A DNA stretch of 64,000 nucleotides from Adiantum capillus-veneris. Taxonomy: Eukaryota > Streptophyta > Polypodiopsida > Polypodiales > Pteridaceae. How positions within the stretch are numbered: position 1 is the first letter of the stretch; every line of letters begins with the position of its first letter. Under the pieces are notes generated by a model. It made no database searches. It saw only the letters and a program-made list of their open reading frames with translations, and had not been told where the DNA came from. Location: NCBI GenBank assembly GCA_014529385.2, contig CM043944.1, positions 70,633,895 to 70,697,894 of the forward strand, written 5' to 3'. Shown piece by piece: positions 57,273 to 64,000 of this stretch. The position numbers were made by a program, and so were the translations under genes.

Positions 57273-58401
57273 TGTCGGGGGATATGGGTTCGAAACGTGA
57301 AGCCAAGCCAGCGCCGGGATGCTGGCTGTGGGAAAATCGAGAACCCCAAAATTTCAGCACCACACAATAGGGTAGTTATAATTTACTTGGTAATGCTAAC
57401 GATGCACAAAAACCGCTTGAAAATAGATAAAACTGACAAAATTGATGCACAATTATTGAGGCAGTGTTGTTAACGCCACCTGTTACACAATTCCATTGAT
57501 GGTTTAGGAGTTTAAACTCCCCTAAAAGCTTTCTCTGAGCCGTTGTAACGGCTCCGTGATTCTACAAACGGGTTAATTAAATCTAAGTTGACGTTAATGA
57601 TCAAGATTTCTCCTATGTTGGGCTTTCAGATTCAGCCTGCTTAACTTCGTCCGATCTTCTTGAGCCCTGGCTCACCGAGCTCCCTTCAATTTGCTTCTTC
57701 AACTGAGTGCCCTTCCAATTGCTTCTGCCAAAAGTCATCTGGTACCACATCATCGGTCATTGTCACCGACTTCAAGCATTAATATCTTACAGCTCCGGAC
57801 TTCGATTGGCAAGCTATAAATTTTTATAGACTTCTCAAGCTACATAGAACGCATACAAACCCTGCTAAGGCTGTAAAATTCCCAGATGGCACATCGACCG
57901 AGGCAACCGAACTGGCACGGAACTGGCCCTCGGGGAAACTTAAATTGGTAGTAACTTGGCAACCAGATCTCCGATTGCTCATCTGAAAAAACCGACGTGC
58001 TCCACAAAGTGAGCACTTCAAGCCCATGCATTCACTTCATTTTTGTCCCCTCAGTTGCAATTGCCCAATCCAGTACGGATCTGCAATTGACACAAACTTT
58101 AAGCTGCCATAACTTTTTCATCGTAGCTCCAATCGACGAACCGTAAAAACAGGTCGGTAGAGCACTTCAAGCACTGCAGTTCTAGATCATAAACTCCCAT
58201 CTGTGCTCACTTCAAGCATACTCTTTTTTAGCATCGTTAAGGAATCTGTTGGCTCTTTTAAGCCGCATCTGGCATACATTACTCATAAAGATAGCTTATT
58301 ACCAAGCCTTGAACACCGATCATTCATCAAGTAAGCTTCAAATAAGCTCTACGTGCATCTTTCTGGTATCTTTCTTAGCATGGGAGCGGAGTTGCACGAC
58401 A
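57273..58401 (-). repeat. Element E 5' LTR (short copy, 1.1 kb)
   Basis: TGTCG...CGACA. It matches the outer and inner thirds of the 3' LTR (for example AGGAGTTTAAACTCCCC and GCATGGGAGCGGAG) but lacks about 1 kb in the middle, with the join after CCTTCCAATTGCTTCT. Confidence 0.75.
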
Positions 58402-58599
58402 CCGGGAGTAAAATCACCAAATATTGAAACCAGTATTAAAACCAGAGTCAAGCATCTCAAACAGGCACCAAGACAAGTTCAAAACAGATGCAATCCATTT
58501 CAAACAATATTTTCTAGCTATGAAGAAAAACAAGTAGAGAGTTCATTCGAGGTTTTGTTCGGACAACCGAACTTTGAGGACGACTAGCTTGTCCTTCTG

Positions 58600-60181
58600 C
58601 ATCACGGTGATGGTTTGGTTCCGAACCTGGAGAGTCGCATCATTCTTGTCGTGCTAAGGCGTGCCCAAGAGAACGTCGCAATTGCCCAACTTCATGATGT
58701 GGAAATCAGCTTTTCCATGATAACCTTGGATAGTCACTGGAAGAGCACCAATGAGCGGTACCACTTTCTGAGTTTGCCCTGTGGCTAGCTCAGCTTCAAT
58801 TTCTCCACCCTCTGCATCATAATCAAAGTGCATTTGCTTTAAGAATTTTGGATGGATGAAGTTCTTTTGTAGCTCCTGGGTCAAAGAAAATAAGGGCTTT
58901 GAAGCCATTGACTTTGCCATATACTCGACACAATTCATTTGTACTCTCAAGGTGTATGCCATAAATATCAGGAACTAGTCCAATAGTGGGTCTAGCTCTC
59001 TTAGCAGGAGGTGGCACTGGGGTTCTATCGACCGTTGGTGCAGATGTCAGCTCCGTTGGTCTATCAATGCAATGGGGACAACTAGAATGGTTATGCCTTG
59101 TTTGAAAGCATCCAAAGCATTAGCCTTCTTGTAGTAAGGTGTCTCGTTGTTGAGGCGTTAAACGAGGCCTTTGCAGTTGGTTTTCACAAGATTCTCGAGA
59201 ATTTGTTCGTTGTTGCCGAGAGTTGTGGTTAGTGGCCGGAGGTTCTTCTGTGGTAAACTCTAGCTTTCCTTTCATTAGTTTGTAGCAGACCGCGGCATGG
59301 TCCATAAGCTCTTGCATGGTGGAAACTTGCTTGGAGAGACAATATTCCTATAATGTTGATGGTAGTCCGATGGTGTATCGCTCGCATTGGGCCTCCAAGG
59401 GAACGACCCTAGAGAAGGACACCAAAAGGTACATGTCGAGAAACCTTTGGTTATAGTCGTCCATGGTTTCGGTGGCAAGCATTTTCAAGTTGCCCCACTC
59501 TGCCAAAATCCAGACTTCAAACATAGAAGTCATGTAACTGAGTGCAAAAACTATCTTGAAATCTTGCCAGGTCCTTGGAGCATGCGGTTGTGTCGCAATT
59601 TAACTCCACCATTGCATAGCATTATCTTTAAGAAATCCCGCTGCTCGAGAAATCTTGGAGTCTTCTGTATAGTTCCCCAAAGCATAGATGTTGTCGAATC
59701 GCTGTAGGAGCTGCAATGCTTTCTTGCGATCTCTCACCCCGGAAAAAGTGATAAATTTGAATGTCGTGCCGCCATCTTTGAAATATTTAGGTTGGTTAGG
59801 CGCACATCCCGAGTATGGATAATAAGGGTATCCATATGGGCTCCAACCATTGTAGCCTGGTGGCGGTGGTGGGGGTGGAGGTGGGGGCAATAGCGGTGGC
59901 AAAGGCGGTTGCACTGGATCAAGGTCAGATGGCTGCACCATATTCCTGAAAACTCCCCCGATCGGAACAGACAGTTGAGAAGGTTGCCGGTTGGAAGCTC
60001 TCATACTTTTTGATGCCGGAGGAGGAGGTACCACCTGGGGCATCAGAGGGGGTAACATGTAGTTCAAAAATTGTTGAAAACTTTGTAGCATTGAAAAATT
60101 CTATTGAGGATGCCGCAAAAGAATGTCGTGAAGCTCGTTGAGTAGAAACTGCAAATATTCTGTTGAATCCATGAATTCCAT
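58600..60181 (-). pseudogene. Element F Gag and retropepsin
   Basis: The ATG at 60,181 gives MEFMDSTEYLQFLLNELHDI, then a TAG, then a poly-Pro stretch (59,850-59,900). Next come capsid-like blocks FITFSGVRDRKKALQLLQRF, AAGFLKDNAMQWWS and NLKMLATETMDDYNQRFLDM. A complete knuckle CFGCFQTRHNHSSC (C-x2-C-x4-H-x4-C, about 59,080-59,120) follows a TAA. The retropepsin has GFKALIFFDPGATKE (DPG where DSG is usual) and CDVLLGTP. No RT follows; the frame trails off into E. Gag forms the particle and the protease matures it. Confidence 0.8.
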
Positions 60182-60390
60182 ATCTTGGGTTCTTTATGGC
60201 TTATGCCCTATAAGACAGAATGATGAAGACGGGAGCGCGCCCGATGCGCGATGAAGTAAGGGTGGGAGTGGCGAATAAGTCCGGGGTCATGACCCGAAGA
60301 TACTTCAAGTAAAATTCCAATAGCTCTGTCTATTCTTTTGTAGGACCGGTATGCTTTCAGAAAAGCACACGCTTGATGCTCTGATACCAC

Positions 60391-60994
60391 TGTCACAAGA
60401 CGGGCACCACGTGCCAATAGAGAAGAAAAGACTGAACAGACTTTTAGTACTTCAATAACAATTGAACTAACAGAGAGAGAAGACACGCGACACGAAGTGG
60501 CGGAATTCCACCCCAGAGAGTATTGGCCCCAAACCTTGGCGTCCCTTTTGGTATTTCTTTATATTGCATCAACACAGTATAAGCCGGTACTCCAGACTCT
60601 GCACCTTCTCCAAGGAGCATGCCAGAGAATGAGCCCATGGCCTCATATTTAAAGGCCCCAGGCCCCAAAAGTAGTTTACATGAAAAGCCTTCAACACAAA
60701 AGCTTCTAGTCCAAAAGCAATGCCAAAAAGCTACCAGCGTAAATCACGAAAATCCGTAGAGTCTCCCACGTCAGCATGTCAGCGCAATTTCCAAAAATCC
60801 GTACGGTCTCCCACGTCAGTAGTCAGTGCGAAATCCGGGTTGTACGTACAAATTCGCCACGTCATCAGTTTCTTCTGCTTCTTATGTTGCTTCTTCTGCT
60901 TCTTATGCTACTTTTTCTAGGGTTGAGGCCCCTTGGCCGAGATCTGCAGGTTGGCTCCGTTCTTAAGGGCTTGACACGTCAACAGTTTGTGACA
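60391..60994 (-). repeat. Element F 5' LTR
   Basis: 604 bp, TGTCACAAGACGGGCACC...AACAGTTTGTGACA. The primer site GCTCTGATACCA lies just inside at 60,379-60,389. Confidence 0.88.
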
Positions 60995-61120
60995 ATTAGG
61001 GTAGGGACGAGGGAGTTTGGAGAGGGGCGATAGGGTTGGGTTAGGGGAGGGAGTAAAGAAGTTAGATAGGGAGGAGGGGAAAGTTAGAAAGGGCCTAGGA
61101 AGTTAGATAGGAAGGAGGGA
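60995..61120. repeat. GGGGCGA-type minisatellite, right part
   Basis: Resumes the purine-rich array of 26,530-26,967 right after element F (ATTAGGGTAGGGACGAGGG). Degenerate GATAGGGAGGAGG units run to about 61,120. Confidence 0.75.
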
Positions 61121-61315
61121 AAGGGCTTTCACGCACCACCGAGACGTCCCGATGGTAGAACAACAAAAAACGAAACAGCTGGTGAAGTTTAACAACTACG
61201 TAGACATTTCCTTGGTAAAGCAAAGCATGGTGAGGAAATGATGAGCCTCGGCACTTTGGAAAGCCCCAGCTGTTGAGTTGAGTGGAGGAGACGAGGGCAG
61301 TAGTGAATCTCAGAT

Positions 61316-62880
61316 TTAACATGGGGATGGAACTTCTTTGAGAGATACATGGGGTGGTACAACATTTGGCAAATGAATATACATTGCTAAGTGCACAAGG
61401 GGAACAAACAAAAACTTAATTCTTTGTTGTATCATGTATGGTCCTTGCCATGCTGGGATCAACTTCTTTGCTTTTTTCTGATATCTAGCTTGATACAGTA
61501 GCACGAGTGATCCTTGCACTATTTTCAGCTTGCGAAGGTGGCGATCATGCCATGCTTTCCAACGAAGCTGCTCTGCTTGCAAAGCTGGAGAAGCCAGTCT
61601 AAGGTTTTCTTCCAATAGGGAGAGACGAGAGAGGTTGGCCGCCGAGGAAGTCCAGCTGTGACCCAGAGGTTGCCCACCCTAGAGAATCCAGATTTGAACT
61701 CAAAAGGAGAAATAGCTTCCAAACCAAAATCCAACTGAAAAGGAGTGTAGAGCGTTGTTGCTTTGTAGGAAGTGAGATACGCCCAGACAGTGCCGAGGAT
61801 TGCCTGAGCCCATGAGGCCGGATGCAGATGACAAGCTTTACGAAGTAGAGCAATGAGAACTTTGTTGGTTCTCTCTGCCTGGCCATTTGCTCTGGGATAG
61901 TAAGAGCACTACCTGCGATGGAAGATTTTGTAGGTGCCGAGCAATGTGGTGATCAATTCATTCACAAAATGACTGCCTCTATCACTGATGATCTCCAAGC
62001 GGCATGCAAACCTGCAAAGTATATTTTCATACTGCCAGTACTTCTACCCACTTGGTTGTATAATCCGTAGCCATGAGGAGATACTTTTGATTACCTGGTT
62101 GAGCAGGCGGAGAAATTGGACCCACAAAGTCCAAGCCCCATCTTTCAAATGGCAACCATGCCATGGAAACCTGGAGGGGACGGTTGGAGTGCTTACTCGG
62201 TTTAGGGGTACATCACTGACATACATCACACACTTTTACATGAGCGATGGCATCCCAAAACACATATGGCCACCATAAGCCACTTTGTAGAATTATTTGA
62301 GCTGTGATGTGACCAGGATAATGGCCACCATTGGGACCACAGTGGGCGTCCTCTAAGATATGCTCCACTTCATGGGGAGAGACACATCTTCTCAAAACAC
62401 CATCTGATCCAGCCTTATAGAGCTCATCGTCAATCAGAGTAAAGGGTTGAGATTTGAACAGTAACCTTCTCTTCTGCAATGGAGAAGCATTTACTGGGAA
62501 CAGGCCAGTGGATAACAAAGACAAAACATCGTAGTACCACTCCGGGGTGGTATCCACCTTAAAAAGACTGCTATCTAGAAAGTCGTCCTCAATACCGATA
62601 GCCTCCTCATCTGTGTGAACGCGAGAGAGATGGTCGGCCATGACGTGACATTTGCCAGGACAAAGTATCACCTCAAATCAAACTCTTGGAACAGAAGGAG
62701 CCACCGCCAAACCCTGCCTGCAACTTGTCGCTTATTTAGCAGATAACGCAGAGCATGATGATCAATAATAACTGTGAAGTGAACCCCTAATAAATAGTGC
62801 CGAAATTTTTGAAGAGCATAAACAATGCCCAAACCTTGCCTCTCGGTAGTGTTGTAATTGCGCTTAGCTTTATGAGCAAT
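61316..62880 (-). pseudogene. Element I: Ty3/gypsy RNase H and integrase
   Basis: From 62,880 downward: RNase H TERQGLGIVYALQKFRHYLL, FTVIIDHHALRYLLNKRQV, and after a shift MADHLSRVHTDEE. The integrase zinc domain is HCGPNGGHYPGHITAQIILQ, then WWPYVFWDAIAHVKVCDVCQ (H-x-H/C-x2-C; 62,213-62,345). The integrase core start WGLDFVGPISPP lies at about 62,110-62,150. The C-terminus is at 61,615-61,316 with AWHDRHLRKLKIVQGSLVLL and LIPAWQGPYMIQQRIK. Stops break the core. There is no chromodomain after the C-terminus, unlike D and J. Its RT would lie beyond element G, outside the window. Confidence 0.87.
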
Positions 62881-62954
62881 TGTCACAAGACGGGCACCAC
62901 GTGCCAATAGAAACGAACAGACTAAACAGACTTTTAGCACTTCAATAACAACTG

Positions 62955-62986
<32 letters not shown>

Positions 62987-63665
62987 CGACATGCGACACG
63001 GAGTGGCAGAATTCCACCCCACAGAGTATTGGCCCCAAACCTTGGCGCCCCTTTCGGTATTTCTTTATATTACTGCTGATTTGCAGAGTACAACAACCGG
63101 GGAGCACCTGCTCTGCAATCTGCACGCTAAAGAGCGCCAGAGAGGGCCCCCAAGGCTCATATTTAAAGTCCCAAAGCCTAAAAGCATCAAATATGAAAAG
63201 CTAACCCCAAAAAATCACTTTCCTAAAATTTCGGGATTTCCCTAAAAATCTGCCACGAATTCCGGAACGTCCGTACAGGTGCCATCATCATATTTTGATG
63301 TGCAAAGTCTTTTGAGCGTGTTCTGCTTTATTTTTAATGCCTTTATGTGACTTGGGGCCCTGTCGAACGGGGTCCCCATAAGTTAGTAGGACTTCTTCTT
63401 TTGTTACTTGTTCTTCTTAGGGTTTCTAGAATTTGGGTTTGCAGGTTTTAGCATTAGGGTTTCCAAAATTAGGGTTTCCAAAATTAGGGTTTACAGGTTT
63501 TAGGGTTAGGGTTTCCAAAATTAGGGTTTATAGATTTTAGGGTTAGGGTTTCCAAAATTAGGGTTTTTGGCAAAAATTAGGGTTAGGGTTTTTACTCTCG
63601 GGCAGCCACGTCATCTGTAAGTTGGCTCCATTCTTTAGGCTTTGACACGTCAGCAGTTTGTTACA
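62881..63665 (-). repeat. Element G 3' LTR (F family)
   Basis: Starts TGTCACAAGACGGGCACC and ends CAGCAGTTTGTTACA; 785 bp, longer than the F LTRs because of a TTAGGGTTT-rich insert and a GA tract (62,959-62,986). GCAAT at 62,876-62,880 should be one target copy. Its partner lies outside the window. Confidence 0.85.
63424..63600. repeat. interstitial telomere-like repeats in G LTR
   Basis: About ten imperfect units built on TTAGGGTTT with spacers such as CCAAAA and ACAGGTTT. This resembles the plant telomere repeat TTTAGGG but lies within an LTR and is not a pure array, so it is not a chromosome end. Confidence 0.8.
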
Positions 63666-64000
63666 TCTCCCCTTCTTGAAAGAGAGTAATCGTCCGCGAT
63701 TACAGCATATCCGAGGGACAATCAGTTTGCTCTTTTTATCCAGGAGTTAGCTTCTCCTTTCTGCTCTTTTGTTCAAGGAGTTAGCTTCTCCTTTCGGCTG
63801 TTTTGATCAAGGAGTTAGCTTCTCCTTTCGGCCAGATCGGAACTCTTGATATTCCAGCGTAGTAAAATTAGCCATCACACCCATACCGTATTGATCTTCC
63901 ACGGGTGTCTTGATGCACTAAAATTACATAACCAGGCAATCTCATCCAGTTAGGAATATTCAGTGGTTGGCACATCACAATGCAACACAAATGCTTACAT
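63666..64000 (-). mobile_element. Element G 3' internal region (runs off window)
   Basis: The polypurine tract (TCTCCCCTTCTT on plus, 63,666-63,677), GTAATCGTCCGCGATTACAG, then three tandem units with GGAGTTAGCTTCTCCTTTC (63,740-63,835). It matches 27,562-27,990 of element F closely. No coding frame appears before the window ends. Confidence 0.8.

Larger units (their letters stand above)
28166..58401 (-). mobile_element. Element E: large non-autonomous LTR retrotransposon
   Basis: LTRs at 28,166-30,271 and 57,273-58,401 share the ends TGTCG...CGACA. CCGG flanks both outer sides (28,162-28,165; 58,402-58,405), and the pre-insertion site can be rebuilt in F. A polypurine tract (CAGAGGGGGTGGA on the minus strand, 30,272-30,284) borders the 3' LTR. 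A primer-site candidate TGGTGAACCCAACG lies three bases inside the 5' LTR and differs from all the others here. Without the LINE and copia C, the interior is only about 2.7 kb: a Gag-like ORF (56,643-57,227) and acidic ORFs. There is no protease, RT or integrase. It fits a LARD or TR-GAG-type element moved by another's enzymes. Confidence 0.75.
26968..60994 (-). mobile_element. Element F: gag-protease Ty3/gypsy element, host of the nest
   Basis: LTRs at 26,968-27,561 (594 bp) and 60,391-60,994 (604 bp) have TGT...ACA ends. GTTAG (26,963-26,967) and ATTAG (60,995-60,999) are a 5-bp target duplication with one mismatch. Both flanks are the same minisatellite. The primer site (60,379-60,389, GCTCTGATACCA) is of initiator-Met type. 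Removing E (28,166-58,401) leaves about 2.6 kb of interior with Gag and protease but no RT or integrase. So F is either deleted or a TR-GAG-like non-autonomous element. G at the right edge is of the same family. Confidence 0.85.

Noticed and set aside
63424-63600. A chromosome end or internal telomere from fusion
   Set aside because: The TTAGGGTTT units are imperfect, spaced, and lie wholly inside an LTR that has homologues elsewhere in the window.

Overview
The window looks like repeat-dense nuclear DNA of a land plant. The evidence is plant-type Ty1/copia and Ty3/gypsy (chromovirus) elements, a plant LINE whose ORF1 resembles DUF4283, initiator-Met-type primer sites (TGGTATCAGAGC), TTTAGGG-like motifs inside LTRs, and a captured fragment that reads like a pentatricopeptide-repeat (PPR) protein. 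A fern or another non-seed plant is my guess and is not proven. I see no bacterial-style genes, rRNA, tRNA or CRISPR array, and no certainly functional host gene. Almost everything is retrotransposon, most of it on the minus strand.

Bases 1-14,431 are old, decayed DNA: a Ty3/gypsy relic on the minus strand (gag, protease, reverse transcriptase; 1-3,150), a DUF4283/zinc-knuckle relic (4,200-5,400), then a mosaic of an unnamed repeat family. Unit Q is at 7,293-8,163 and again at 10,853-12,628 as an imperfect palindrome. Unit P is at 9,900-10,855 and 12,641-13,330. A LINE reverse-transcriptase tail and an LTR fragment follow.

Bases 14,432-22,889 hold a deleted chromovirus (J; target duplication GCTAG) with a young copia element (A, 14,750-20,299; target duplication AGTTG) inside its 3' LTR. 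Next come a GCGGCTA-rich repeat, the 5' end of a related element (K), and an unrecognised minus-strand gene with two in-frame stops (25,030-26,294).

Bases 26,530-61,120 are the centrepiece, a Russian-doll nest that can be unpacked by its duplications and by reading frames that close when the inserts are removed. A GGGGCGAGG-type minisatellite was hit by element F (26,968-60,994; gag-protease only). F was hit by E (28,166-58,401; a non-autonomous LTR element with a gag-like ORF and unrecognised acidic ORFs). E was hit by a full-length LINE (30,737-37,567) and by copia C (38,056-55,448). C was hit by copia B (38,878-44,413) and chromovirus D (46,073-52,528). B is nearly intact and is a sibling of A.

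Bases 61,120-64,000 carry another gypsy pol fragment (I: RNase H and integrase), interrupted by the 3' LTR of an F-family element (G) that runs off the right edge.

No genes here act together in a host pathway; the relations are insertional. The most unusual items are element E with its odd ORFs and PPR capture, the depth and resolvability of the nest, and the P/Q palindromic mosaic.
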